The notes: generated from the letters alone by a model not told the origin. Counted from the stretch's first letter, positions 52,480-61,526 are shown. The stretch: 64,000 bases of DNA from Streptomyces sp. NBS 14/10 (GCF_002224125.1 NZ_NCSM01000011.1:124001-188000); one strand, 5' to 3'. Translations and numbers: made by a program.

Positions 52480-54003
52480 TCACACCGGCCGCGTGTCCTC
52501 CTGAAGGCGGGAGAACAGCGGCTGTGCTGCGGGCAGCCGCCCCTCGACCGGTGTCAGCTGTCCGGTGATCCGCGTGGCGGCATCGGGGATGAAGGGGCGT
52601 AGTTCATCCGCCAGTACGCGACATGCGGTGACCAGTGTGACGAGGACGGTGTCGAGCCGCTTCGCAGCTTCGCTGTCGCCCTGCCGCTCCGCCCGGGCCA
52701 GTTCCCATGGCCGGGTGGCATCGATACATCGGTTGGCTTCCTCCACGATGTTCCAGACGGCGCGAGTGGCGCGCCGGAAGTCGAAGTCGGCCAAGGCGGC
52801 GTCGACGAGACCGGGCACCTTCCGGCAGACGTCCGCCGGCGCCAACCCACTGGCGGGGGCGGAGACGGGGACGGTTCCGCCGCGAAAGCGGTGGACCATG
52901 GTCACGATGCGATGGACGAGGTTGCCCAGTCCCCCGGCGAAATCCGCATCCGCGCGGGCGGTCAGACGGTCGGGGCTGAAGTCGGCGTCCCCGACCCGGG
53001 GCACATCGCGCAGAAGCCACCAGCGCACCGCGTCGGTGCCATAGGTCGCGGCAAGTGCGGCCGGGTCGACGGTGGTTCCGGCGGACTTGCTGATCTTGCG
53101 GCCGTCGACGGTGAGGTAGTCGTGGACCAGGATGTCGCTGGGCAGCGGAAGTCCGGCCGACAGCAGCATGGCCGGCCAGTACACGGCGTGGAAGCGCACC
53201 ACTCCCTTGCCGACCAGGTGGACACGGCGCTCGCTGGTGGCCCACCACTGGTCGTAGGCGGTGTCATCGGTGCCGTAGCCAAGGCTGGTGACGTAGTTGC
53301 CCAGGGCGTCCCACCACACATAGACGACCTGGCTCGGGTCTTCGGGCACGGGGATGCCCCAGCCCCGGGCGCGGCTGTGGGAGCGGGAGACGGAGAAGTC
53401 GTGCAGGCCGCCGTCGATGAGGGCCAGGACCTCGTTACGGCGGGCGACCGGCTCGATGCGCAGGTCGCCGCTGGAGATCAGCTGATGGAGGCGGTCGGCG
53501 TAACGGGACAGCCGGAAGAACCAGTTCTCCTCCGCGACGAGCTGAGGTTCGGTGCCGTGTTCGCCACACCGTCCATCGACCAGTTCGTCAGGGGTGTAGA
53601 ACTGCTCGCAGCCCACGCAGTACAGGCCCTCGTACTCCTTGCGATAGAGGTCGCCCGACGCGGCGCACCGGCGCCACAGCCGTTCGACTCCGACGCGGTG
53701 GCGCGGATCGCTGCTGGTGCGGATGAAGTCGTCGAACGAGAGCGCCAGTGGACCGCGGAGTGCGGCGAACGCGTCGGCGTTACGGTCGACGAACGACTGC
53801 ACATCGACGCCGGCCGCTTCGGCGGCCAGGACGTTCTTCAGAGAGTTGTCGTCGGTTCCGCTGAGCAGCCGGACCTGCTCACCTCGCCGGCGGTGATGCC
53901 GGGCCAACGTGTCCGCTTGGACGAGTTCCAGGGCGAAACCCAGGTGCGGGCGCGCGTTGACGTACGGAATGGTCGTGGTGATGTAGCGGCGTGGTGCGGT
54001 CAT
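52480..54003 (-). CDS. metG: methionyl-tRNA synthetase, accessory-type
   Basis: A 507-residue class I synthetase. HIGH motif as HLGF (20-23), KMSKS as KISKS (303-307), zinc-type cysteines C129/C132/C146. The usual TGTDEHG block reads SGTDDNSLKN, which is divergent. It lacks a C-terminal tRNA-binding extension. A perfect AGGAGG precedes ATG 54003. The divergence and its location away from other translation genes suggest a second copy, with the housekeeping gene elsewhere. It seems to be controlled by a Met-rich leader peptide and stem-loop (54045-54141). Confidence 0.9.
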   Translation of the reverse strand: MTAPRRYITTTIPYVNARPHLGFALELVQADTLARHHRRRGEQVRLLSGTDDNSLKNVLAAEAAGVDVQSFVDRNADAFAALRGPLALSFDDFIRTSSDPRHRVGVERLWRRCAASGDLYRKEYEGLYCVGCEQFYTPDELVDGRCGEHGTEPQLVAEENWFFRLSRYADRLHQLISSGDLRIEPVARRNEVLALIDGGLHDFSVSRSHSRARGWGIPVPEDPSQVVYVWWDALGNYVTSLGYGTDDTAYDQWWATSERRVHLVGKGVVRFHAVYWPAMLLSAGLPLPSDILVHDYLTVDGRKISKSAGTTVDPAALAATYGTDAVRWWLLRDVPRVGDADFSPDRLTARADADFAGGLGNLVHRIVTMVHRFRGGTVPVSAPASGLAPADVCRKVPGLVDAALADFDFRRATRAVWNIVEEANRCIDATRPWELARAERQGDSEAAKRLDTVLVTLVTACRVLADELRPFIPDAATRITGQLTPVEGRLPAAQPLFSRLQEDTRPV

Positions 54004-54044
54004 CGGTCCTCCTACCGGGTAGCGAGGCCTGGTCGCACAACAGT

Positions 54045-54067
54045 CGAGGCCCCGTCCCGGGGCCTCG
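54045..54067 (-). terminator. attenuator stem-loop before the metG-like gene
   Basis: Perfect 10-bp arms CGAGGCCCCG and CGGGGCCTCG with a 3-base loop sit between the leader peptide stop (54088) and the synthetase ribosome site. No U-run follows, as is usual in streptomycetes. Its GCCCCG segment (minus strand 54063-54058) can alternatively pair with CGGGGC (54099-54094) in the leader. Confidence 0.6.
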
Positions 54068-54087
54068 GATTCGGTACGCGTCCGTGC

Positions 54088-54141
54088 TCAGCAGCCCCGT
54101 GGAGGGGGCATCATCCGGTGCTGAGGCGAAGGCGTGATCAT
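54088..54141 (-). CDS. putative Met-sensing leader peptide
   Basis: A 17-codon frame, MITPSPQHRMMPPPRGC, precedes the synthetase by 84 bases. It has tandem Met codons at positions 10-11. TATCCT lies seven bases before the ATG, fitting a leaderless transcript starting at the A of ATG. Directly after MM the RNA can form a GCCCC/GGGGC hairpin (54109-54105 with 54098-54094) that competes with the downstream terminator, as expected for ribosome-mediated attenuation. Expression is unproven. Confidence 0.5.
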   Translation of the reverse strand: MITPSPQHRMMPPPRGC

Positions 54142-54276
54142 GCGCCCGAGGATAGCAACGGAGCGTCGTCGCAGCACGCCGTTTACGCCCCTCAGTGACG
54201 CGGCGCTGAACGTCAGGCGCTGTCGGAGCCGGTTGCTAGCGTCGTCTCCGGTGAACGGACGTGACGGAGGCCCCGC

Positions 54277-54785
54277 GTGAGCCCCGAGCGGCGCACGGCA
54301 CACCGCGCGGCCCTCGACCATGTGCTCGCCCTCATCGCGGAGGCCCGCGACGGCGCGGCCCGTTACGAGATATGGCGGGACGAGGAGTTCGACACCGGCG
54401 GACAGCGACCCGTCCCGCCGCCCGAGGGCCTGCACTGGATCGTCGCCGGCGCGGAGACGGTGGAGCCGAGCCCCCCGTACATGGACCTGCTGGACCGTGT
54501 GCGCAGGCAGCCGGCGGCGGCCCCCCGGGCGAGGTGCGGCTGGACTTCGCCCGCGACGAACTGCTGCCGCAGGCCCCGGTCTGGACACCGATCCCGAGGG
54601 GTGACGGCGGCACCCCCATCGCCGTACGGACCGCGAGCCGGGAGCTCTCGCTGGCGTGGAAAGTGCTGTGGCTGCACGCGGACTGCGAGACCGAGGGCCA
54701 GGCGCAGGGCAAGGACCTGTACGACGCGGTGCTGCTCGCCGAGGCGCACGGGACCAGGCCCTGGAACCGGTTTTCGCCGCCACCT
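54277..54785 (+). pseudogene. AbiEii-like nucleotidyltransferase remnant
   Basis: Homology to AbiEii/AbiGii-type toxin-family nucleotidyltransferases is scattered over two frames. The N-terminal MSPERRTAHRAALDHVLALI is joined to RYEIWRDEEFDTGGQRPVPPPEGLHWIV without the intervening active-site region. After MDLLDRVRRQPAA the frame shifts and VRLDFARDELLPQAPVWTPIPRGDGG... SLAWKVLWLH continues to RPWNRF, where the C-terminus is lost. At least two internal deletions. No toxin activity is expected. The next 176 bases (54826-55001) hold only a promoter region. Confidence 0.65.
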
Positions 54786-55001
54786 CCCCCTAGCGGCCGG
54801 AGCGTCCAGCACACGCTCTCTGTGAGTTTCTGTGAACTGTCGGCTGACCGACTACCGCGACCTGCCTCGTTGCATCGGACGGGACTCCCCATTCGCATGA
54901 CGCACCCAGACTCGTGCAGATCTGTCCCAGAACCGCGGATCACTGTGAAGGCTCAGGCGATCTCGACCGCATAAGGGTCCAGAGAGAAGGCAGAGCGCTT
55001 C

Positions 55002-56504
55002 ATGCATGACAGCAGCGTGGGCAGCGTCGACACCAGCAGCGAACAGCCCAGCACCGGAGTGCCCGGCAGCGAGCGACACACGAGTTGGAACAGGCGGCTC
55101 GTCGGCCAGGTGGCCATCCTGATTCTGGTGAACGCCATGGTGGACACGGTCGTCACGGCGCCGCTCCTCGTCCTCCCCGAGATGCTCGACCACTTCGGCA
55201 CCGATCAGTCGGCGTGGATCGACGCCAGTTCACTGCTCGCGGGAGCGATGTGGGCGCCACTGCTCGGAAAGAGCGCCGATATCCACGGCAAGCGCAGAGT
55301 GCTGGTCATGACGTTGCTCACCGCCTTGGCGGGCGCCCTGGTGTGCCTTGTCGCGCCCAGCCTCTGGGTGCTCATCCTCGGGCGCCTGCTGCAGGGAGCG
55401 GCCGTGGGGGCCGTCTTCCTCACGGTCGCCCTCATCCGGGACATCTGCGCACCGGACATGGCGATGATCGCCACCGGCATCGTGACCTCGGGCTCCGCGC
55501 TACTCAGCATCGGGATGCCCGTTCTCTTCGAGATAACGGCCGCGGAGTTCGGCTGGCGGAGTGTGTTCGTCGCGTCGGCGGTGTTCGCGGCCATCGCGAC
55601 CGTTCTCGTACACAGGCTCCTCCCCGCGTCCACGCTCAGGACACCGGGCAAGGTCGACATCGCGGGGGCCCTGCTGCTCGGCGGAGGTCTGGCGGCGGCG
55701 CTCAGCTATATCAGCCTCGGGTCGGACTTCGGCTGGTTCGCCGTGGGGCCACTCGCCCTCCTCGTGGCCGGCGCCGCGGCACTGGCCAGGTGGTTCCTGG
55801 TGGCGAGCCGGGTTCCCGAGCCCGTGATCGACATCAGGAACCTGGGCAGGCCATTGGTGCTCACGCTCCTCGTGGTCGTCTTCGGAACCGGCGCGTACCA
55901 GAGCATGCTCACGCTCTTCGGCCTCATCGCCAAGGTCTCGGCGGATCAGCACCTCGGGTACGGACTTGCCGCCCCGGGGGCGCTGGGCCTGCTGTACGGC
56001 GTACCGGCGATCGGAATCGTGCTCGGCGGCACCCTGGCCGGGGCGCTGGGAACACGCTTCGGGCCGGCCGTGACCCTCGCCGGCGGGGTAGCGCTCGGGA
56101 CGGTGGGCACCGTCGGGATGTTCCTCGGGGACTCCGTGCTGCCTCTCGCGGTCGTGTGTTCCTTCCTGCTGAGCCTCACCGCGGGAACGCTCGTGACATC
56201 CGGCTTCAACCTGGCGGCGACGCTCGCGCCCCCGGAGCGACAGGGCGTCGTGTCCAGCATGGTGATGGTCATGGTCGCGACCGGGGCGGTGATTCTGAAG
56301 TTCGTGGGTTCGGCCGTGCTCAAGTCCACCGACATGGTCGTCGACGGCGAAACGGTGAACTCGGCCGCTGGGGTTCACGGTTACATCGCGATGGCGACCG
56401 GCGCGTTCGTGGCCGCCGGCGTGGTGGCCGTCATCCTGCTGCGAACCCGCCGCAGCGCAGCGGAAGATAAGATTCACACAATTACGGCCATGAACGAGAG
56501 TTGA
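55002..56504 (+). CDS. DHA2-type MFS exporter
   Basis: A 500-residue MFS transporter (about 14 helices) from VAILILVNAMVDTVVTAPLLVLP near residue 37 to a C-terminal helix at about 465-485. Motif A GKSADIHGKRRVL after helix 2, SGSALLSIGMPVLFE in helix 5. Resembles drug or metabolite exporters. AGAAGG precedes ATG 55002 at a slightly long distance. It ends three bases before the methyltransferase gene, so the two are co-expressed. Base composition is a little lower in GC than surroundings. Confidence 0.88.
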   Translation: MHDSSVGSVDTSSEQPSTGVPGSERHTSWNRRLVGQVAILILVNAMVDTVVTAPLLVLPEMLDHFGTDQSAWIDASSLLAGAMWAPLLGKSADIHGKRRVLVMTLLTALAGALVCLVAPSLWVLILGRLLQGAAVGAVFLTVALIRDICAPDMAMIATGIVTSGSALLSIGMPVLFEITAAEFGWRSVFVASAVFAAIATVLVHRLLPASTLRTPGKVDIAGALLLGGGLAAALSYISLGSDFGWFAVGPLALLVAGAAALARWFLVASRVPEPVIDIRNLGRPLVLTLLVVVFGTGAYQSMLTLFGLIAKVSADQHLGYGLAAPGALGLLYGVPAIGIVLGGTLAGALGTRFGPAVTLAGGVALGTVGTVGMFLGDSVLPLAVVCSFLLSLTAGTLVTSGFNLAATLAPPERQGVVSSMVMVMVATGAVILKFVGSAVLKSTDMVVDGETVNSAAGVHGYIAMATGAFVAAGVVAVILLRTRRSAAEDKIHTITAMNES

Positions 56505-56507
56505 ACA

Positions 56508-57188
56508 ATGACGTCGATGGACGACATCCTGAGGGAAATCACCGACCTTCGGGAGGTTATGACGAACCGTTTCCGGCAGGTTGAGGCGCTGACGAATCTC
56601 TACGCGATCGTTCCCGTCAAGCACGCGATGCCACAACCCACAAAGTGGACGGCCTCGCCCGACCTCCTGCTGTTCCTGGTCTCGCAGATCCAGAAACGGC
56701 GTCCGGTCTCCATCCTGGATATAGGAAGCGGCGCCACAACGGTCTGGATGGCAAACGCGCTTCGCCATTTCGAAATCCCCGGGAAGATCGTCTCGGTCGA
56801 CCACGATGAAAACTTCGGCGCCGAGACAGCCGCCACGTTGCGGCATCAGGGACTGGACGCGTACGCACAGGTGCGTATCGCCCCGCTGGTCGAGGTGGAC
56901 ATCAGGGGAGAGCGCCGGCACTGGTACGACCCGAAGCGGCTGGACGATGTCGAGAGCTGCGACATGGTGGTGGTCGACGGACCTCCGGGGTTCATGTATC
57001 CGCTTTCCAGGTACCCGGCACTTCCCCTGCTGGAATCGAAGGTGAGCAGCGAGGCAAGGATAATCATGGACGATGCGAGTCGTCCCGACGAGCGGGAGAT
57101 AGTCGAGCGCTGGTGCCGCGAGTATCCGGATTGGTCCTCCGAATTCATCGACCATGAGAAGGGGACGGCTGTTCTCACGCGACACTGA
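56508..57188 (+). CDS. class I SAM-dependent methyltransferase
   Basis: A 226-residue methyltransferase of the Methyltransf_24 type. SAM motif I is SILDIGSGATTVWMA (about residues 68-82), acidic residue after strand 2 in IVSVDHDE, motif IV DMVVVDGPPG. The N-terminal 40 residues are helical and charged. It follows the MFS gene by three bases; GC is visibly lower, suggesting transfer as a pair. Possible roles are tailoring of an exported compound or resistance by target/drug methylation; neither is provable from sequence. Confidence 0.85.
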   Translation: MTSMDDILREITDLREVMTNRFRQVEALTNLYAIVPVKHAMPQPTKWTASPDLLLFLVSQIQKRRPVSILDIGSGATTVWMANALRHFEIPGKIVSVDHDENFGAETAATLRHQGLDAYAQVRIAPLVEVDIRGERRHWYDPKRLDDVESCDMVVVDGPPGFMYPLSRYPALPLLESKVSSEARIIMDDASRPDEREIVERWCREYPDWSSEFIDHEKGTAVLTRH

Positions 57189-57244
57189 AGTGCCCGGTCC
57201 CGGCGGGGCGGAATACCGGCGATCGGCATCCCGCCCCAGCCTGG

Positions 57245-58774
57245 TCAGAGGAAGCTGACGCCCTGGGCGAGGGCGAGTTCGCTGGAGTAGTTGATGGTGT
57301 TCGTGGCCGCGCGCATATAGGCCTTCCAGGCGTCGGAGCCGGACTCCCGGCCGCCGCCGGTGTCCTTTTCGCCGCCGAAGGCCCCGCCGATTTCGGCTCC
57401 TGAGGTGCCGATGTTGACGTTGGCGATGCCGCAGTCGGAACCGGCGGCGGACAGGAAGATCTCGGCTTCCCGCTGGTCGCGGGTGAAGATGCTGGACGAC
57501 AGGCCCTGGGGGACGTCGTTGTGCAGCGCGATCGCCTCGTCGAGGGTGTCATAGGTGAGTACGTACAGGATCGGTGCGAAGGTCTCCTCCCGTACGACAT
57601 CGGTCTGTTCGTCGACGCGGACGAGGACCGGCTCGGTGTAGGCCGCCGAGGGCGCGGCCTCCGTCAGGCGCCGGTTTCCGCCGACCAGGAGCTTGCCGCC
57701 CTGGGCCTGGACGCGGGTGAGGGCGCCCAGCATGGCATCGAGGGCCGCGGTGGAGATGAGCGGGCCGACGAGCGTGGTGCCGTCGAACGGATTGCCGATG
57801 GGGAGCTTGTGGTAGGCGGCGGTCAGCCGCTCGATGAGGGTGTCGGCGATATCACGGTGGACGATGAGGCGGCGCAGCGTCGTACAGCGCTGGCCCGCGG
57901 TGCCGGCCGCGGCGAAGACGATGCCCTGGATGGCGAGGTCCAGGTCGGCGGAGGGCGCGACGATCGCCGCGTTGTTGCCGCCGAGTTCCAGCAGGCTGCG
58001 GCCGAAGCGGGCCGCGACGCGGGGGCCGACCTCGCGGCCCATGCGGGTGGAGCCGGTGGCGCTGACGAGCGCCACGCGCGGGTCGTCGACCAGCTTCTCG
58101 CCGATGGCACGGTCGCCGAGCACGAGGCGGTGTACGTCGCGCGGCGCGCCGACCTCCTCGGCGGCCCGGGCGAGCAGGTGGTCGCAGGCCAGGGAGATCA
58201 GTGGGGTGAGTTCCGAGGGCTTCCAGACCACGGTGTCGCCGCAGACGAGCGCGATGGCGGTGTTCCAGGACCATACGGCGGCGGGGAAGTTGAAGGCGGA
58301 GATGACACCGACCACGCCGAGGGGGTGCCAGGTCTCGGCCAGGCGGTGGCCGGGGCGTTCGGAGGCGATCGTACGGCCGTAGAGCTGGCGGGACAGGCCG
58401 ACGGCGAAGTCGCAGATGTCGATCATTTCCTGGATCTCGCCGAGCGCCTCGGAGCCGATCTTGCCTGCCTCGATGGTGACGAGGTCGCCCAGGTCGCTCT
58501 TGTGCTCGCGCAGCAACTCGCCGAGTCGGCGGACAAGTTCACCGCGGCGCGGAGCGGGCGTGGTGCGCCAGGTGAGGAAGGCCGTACGGGCGGCGGCGAT
58601 GGCCTCTTCGGTGTCGGCGTCGGTGGCGGCCGTCAGCCCGAGAAGGTTCTCGCCGGTGATGGGGGTGCGGGCGTGGAAGTCGTCGCCCTCGGGCACGTCG
58701 ACGCCGATGTTCTGGAGACTGGTACGGGCGCGGGCGCGCAGGTCGTCCGTGGTGGGCAGGGCTGTGCTGGTCAT
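57245..58774 (-). CDS. piperideine-6-carboxylate/aminoadipate-semialdehyde dehydrogenase (AmaB-like)
   Basis: A 509-residue ALDH7-type enzyme. Catalytic Glu in LLELGGNNAA, Cys in AGQRCTTLRR, cofactor region SAFNFPAAVWSWNTA and the C-terminal EIGGAFGGEKDTGGGRESGSDAWK (in parts) typical of antiquitin/AmaB. It oxidises aminoadipate semialdehyde to 2-aminoadipate in lysine/pipecolate breakdown. It is the third gene of the operon starting at 61397. Confidence 0.9.
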   Translation of the reverse strand: MTSTALPTTDDLRARARTSLQNIGVDVPEGDDFHARTPITGENLLGLTAATDADTEEAIAAARTAFLTWRTTPAPRRGELVRRLGELLREHKSDLGDLVTIEAGKIGSEALGEIQEMIDICDFAVGLSRQLYGRTIASERPGHRLAETWHPLGVVGVISAFNFPAAVWSWNTAIALVCGDTVVWKPSELTPLISLACDHLLARAAEEVGAPRDVHRLVLGDRAIGEKLVDDPRVALVSATGSTRMGREVGPRVAARFGRSLLELGGNNAAIVAPSADLDLAIQGIVFAAAGTAGQRCTTLRRLIVHRDIADTLIERLTAAYHKLPIGNPFDGTTLVGPLISTAALDAMLGALTRVQAQGGKLLVGGNRRLTEAAPSAAYTEPVLVRVDEQTDVVREETFAPILYVLTYDTLDEAIALHNDVPQGLSSSIFTRDQREAEIFLSAAGSDCGIANVNIGTSGAEIGGAFGGEKDTGGGRESGSDAWKAYMRAATNTINYSSELALAQGVSFL

Positions 58775-58805
58775 GGCGGTCCTTGGGGGTGTGAGGGGTC
58801 GGGTG

Positions 58806-60203
58806 TCAGTCGAGGGCGCCCGTGAGGTCCAGCTCGCGGGCGACCTGTGCGAGGGAGCGGTTCTGCTGCTGCTCGTAGAGGGCGAACGGATCCAGCACGT
58901 CGTGGCCGATCGCGCCGGAGAGCCAGGCGTCGTCGTAGGCGGTGCCTTCGTGCTCGTTGTTGCGGGTGCCCTCGCCGCTGAGGTTGGACTGGAAGATGCC
59001 GGCGGCGGAGCGGGGCAGGAAGTCCTCGTAGACGATCGGCTCGGCGCACACCCAGCCCTGCCGCACCAGTTCGCTGACGCTGGTGGGGGGCCGGCTGCCG
59101 TCGCGTGGCCGGTCCGGGTCGAGCCGGTAGGTGAAGTAGGCCAGTCCCGCAGCGGCGAGTTCCCGTTCGCTGCCGGGCAGGTGCCGCTCCCATACGGCGT
59201 GCGCGATATCGCCGCGCGCTGCCGAGGGGTTCTGGGACACCTGCTCGTCGATGTGGCCCAGGAGCTCGTCGTAGAGGGCGCGGCCCTTGCGGGTGAGGGC
59301 GATGCCGCGGGCCTCGACCTCACCGAAGCGGACTCGTAGGGCGCCGCTGACGACGCTGCCGTCCGGGGTGCGCATCGCGCGGGGTTCGGCCAGCGCGCGG
59401 AAGGAGGTCTGCCGCAGCAGGACGTCGGGGCCCTGCCACTTCGGCGGGCCCTGAATGGTGTCGATCATCTCGATGCCGCGCTCGGTCATCCGCCGGTACA
59501 ACTCGTCGATGTCCAGGACGCGCGGGGTGAGGTGGTTGATGTGGGTGCTGCGGACGCCGCCGATGTCCGCGGCGACGGCGGAGATCCGCTCCAGGGTCGC
59601 GTACCACGCCTGGTCGACGGGCTCGGGCGACAGCTCGAAGGCGTGCACGGCGAGTCGCAGAAAGCGCTGGGCCTCCGCCTCGGGCAGCTCCCGCTCCGCC
59701 GTCGCGCGGTCGGCCAGTGCGAGCAGTTCGGCGGGGAAGAGTTCGCGGTCCGCGAGGAAGGCTTCCAGCCGTGAGCGCAGGTCGGCGTCGAAGAAGCGGG
59801 GGTCGGCCGGGGTGAGCATGGAGGTGAACACCCGGAAGGGGTTGCGCCCCAGTTCCTCGCCGTCGACCGGCCGGAAGGCGGTGGAGATGACGGGGACGGC
59901 GCTGGCGGCGGCCTCCCGCAGATCGTAGAAGCCGACCGAGTGCATGCCCAGGGCGGAGAAGATACGGGCGACCTGCCGCAGTTCCTGCGGCGTGCCGACG
60001 CGGATGGCTCCGTGCCGCTCGGCGGTCACCCGGCTGATGGACCCCAGGCGTTCGGCGTCGGCTCCCCGCGCGCGCAGGACGTCCTCGTTGACCTCGCGCG
60101 AGACGTCCACGAGCGTGGTGTAGGCGGGAACCTCCTGCCCGTACATCTCCGACAGCCGCGCCGCGAATGCGGCGCGCAGCCGCCACTGAGTGATCGTTGA
60201 CAT
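58806..60203 (-). CDS. hglS: 2-oxoadipate dioxygenase/decarboxylase (HglS type, DUF1338)
   Basis: A 465-residue non-heme Fe(II) enzyme of the VOC-like DUF1338 family. Expected site: His64 and Arg68 in HGAIR, His221/His224 in STHINHLTPR, Glu295 in FGEVEARG. It converts 2-oxoadipate to D-2-hydroxyglutarate, a step of the D-lysine/pipecolate route. It is 21 bases downstream of the flavoprotein gene and upstream of the AmaB-like gene, so all three form one operon. Confidence 0.9.
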   Translation of the reverse strand: MSTITQWRLRAAFAARLSEMYGQEVPAYTTLVDVSREVNEDVLRARGADAERLGSISRVTAERHGAIRVGTPQELRQVARIFSALGMHSVGFYDLREAAASAVPVISTAFRPVDGEELGRNPFRVFTSMLTPADPRFFDADLRSRLEAFLADRELFPAELLALADRATAERELPEAEAQRFLRLAVHAFELSPEPVDQAWYATLERISAVAADIGGVRSTHINHLTPRVLDIDELYRRMTERGIEMIDTIQGPPKWQGPDVLLRQTSFRALAEPRAMRTPDGSVVSGALRVRFGEVEARGIALTRKGRALYDELLGHIDEQVSQNPSAARGDIAHAVWERHLPGSERELAAAGLAYFTYRLDPDRPRDGSRPPTSVSELVRQGWVCAEPIVYEDFLPRSAAGIFQSNLSGEGTRNNEHEGTAYDDAWLSGAIGHDVLDPFALYEQQQNRSLAQVARELDLTGALD

Positions 60204-60224
60204 GGTTCGGCCTTTCGGTCGGGT

Positions 60225-61397
60225 TCACACCACGTGGGCTTCGGGGCGGATATCGGCGCCGTCGCGGAACCGGTCGGCGCTGAGCGGGGAGATGTCGGTG
60301 AACGGCTCGCGCTCCAGGTACAGGTCGCGCATGACCTCGCCGATCGCGGGCGCCTGAAGGAAGCCGTGGCCGGAGAACCCGGCGGCGTAGAGGAAGTTGG
60401 GCAGTTCGGCGGAGCGGCCGATCAGCGCGTTGTGGTCCGGCGTGTTCTCGTACAGGCCGGCCCATCCGCTGACGGTCTCCATATCGGCCAGGGCCGGGGC
60501 GCGGCGGCGGGCGACGGTGCGGAACAGCTCCAGCCACTCCGGGGTCCAGGTGGTGTCGAAGCCGTCTTCCTGGTCGGGGTCGGCCAGCCCGAACAGCAGC
60601 CCGTCGTCGCTGTTGTGGAAGTAGCCGGACGAGGCGAAGTCGATGGTGAACGGGATACGCGGGGCGGGCGGCGCGAGGGGCGCGGTGAACGCCAACTGCC
60701 GCCTCACGGGCCGGATCGGGAGGTTGATCCCGACCATCTCGCCGATCTGCGCCGACCAGGCTCCCGCCGTGCAGATGACGGTGGAGCAGGCGATGCTGCC
60801 GCGGCTGGTGTGCACCCCGGCGACGCGGTCCCCCGCCGTGTGGACACCGGAGACGGCGGTGTGGGTGGCGAAGACGACACCGGCCCGGGCCGCGGCCCGC
60901 GCGTACCCCTGGACGACCAGTCCGGGGCGGGCGTGCCCGTCGGCCGGGGAGTACGCGGCGGCCAGGAGGCCGTCGGTGCTGATGTAAGGACACAGGCACC
61001 GGGCCTCGGAGGGGCTGATCATACGGCTCGGCACGTCGAGGCTGTTCTGGAGCTCGACGCCGGTCTCGAAGTCGCTCACCTGCTGTTCGCTGTCGAGCAG
61101 GAAGAGGTAGCCGACGGTGTCGAGCCCGATGTCGGCGCCGGGGCGGTGGGGAAACTCCTGGTAGGCACGTAGGCTGCGGCTGCCGAGCTCGATATTGAGC
61201 GGATCGGAGAACTGGGCGCGTACGCCTCCGATCGGCTTGCCCGAGCTGCCGCAGCAGAGGTCGCCGCGCTCGACGACGACGATGTTCCGCACCCCGGCCT
61301 CGGCGAGGTGGAACGCGGTGCTCGCACCCATGACGCCGGCACCGATGATCACAACATCGGCGGAGGTCGAAACGGTGCGGAAGGCGGAGAAGGACAA
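60225..61397 (-). CDS. FAD-dependent amine/pipecolate oxidase (AmaA-like)
   Basis: A 390-residue DAO-type flavoprotein. FAD motif VVIIGAGVMGASTAFHL, GxxG in ERGDLCCGSSGK, C-terminal YAAGFSGHGFLQAPAIGEV. Start is TTG 61397, since GGAAGGGAG lies eight bases ahead and no nearer ATG fits. With the next two genes it makes L-pipecolate oxidase the likely role, yielding piperideine-6-carboxylate. No Lrp/AsnC regulator gene is adjacent. Confidence 0.87.
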   Translation of the reverse strand: MSFSAFRTVSTSADVVIIGAGVMGASTAFHLAEAGVRNIVVVERGDLCCGSSGKPIGGVRAQFSDPLNIELGSRSLRAYQEFPHRPGADIGLDTVGYLFLLDSEQQVSDFETGVELQNSLDVPSRMISPSEARCLCPYISTDGLLAAAYSPADGHARPGLVVQGYARAAARAGVVFATHTAVSGVHTAGDRVAGVHTSRGSIACSTVICTAGAWSAQIGEMVGINLPIRPVRRQLAFTAPLAPPAPRIPFTIDFASSGYFHNSDDGLLFGLADPDQEDGFDTTWTPEWLELFRTVARRRAPALADMETVSGWAGLYENTPDHNALIGRSAELPNFLYAAGFSGHGFLQAPAIGEVMRDLYLEREPFTDISPLSADRFRDGADIRPEAHVV

Positions 61398-61526
61398 CGG
61401 GCCACTCCCTTCCAGAGGCCACCCCGTCGGACGAGACGGGTCGGACGGAGACGGGTCCGTGTCCAGGGGGCGGCAGGGCTGTCAGTACAGAGCGATGCCG
61501 AGCACAATCTCCGCGTCATCGTGCAG

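Noticed and set aside
52480..54003. Housekeeping methionyl-tRNA synthetase
   Set aside because: Divergent GTDDNS block, short length and the accessory neighbourhood favour a second copy; only a genome search can settle this.
54001..54154. T-box riboswitch upstream of the metG-like gene
   Set aside because: No T-box consensus or stem I/antiterminator features were found; the region is short and is explained better by the leader frame and stem-loops.
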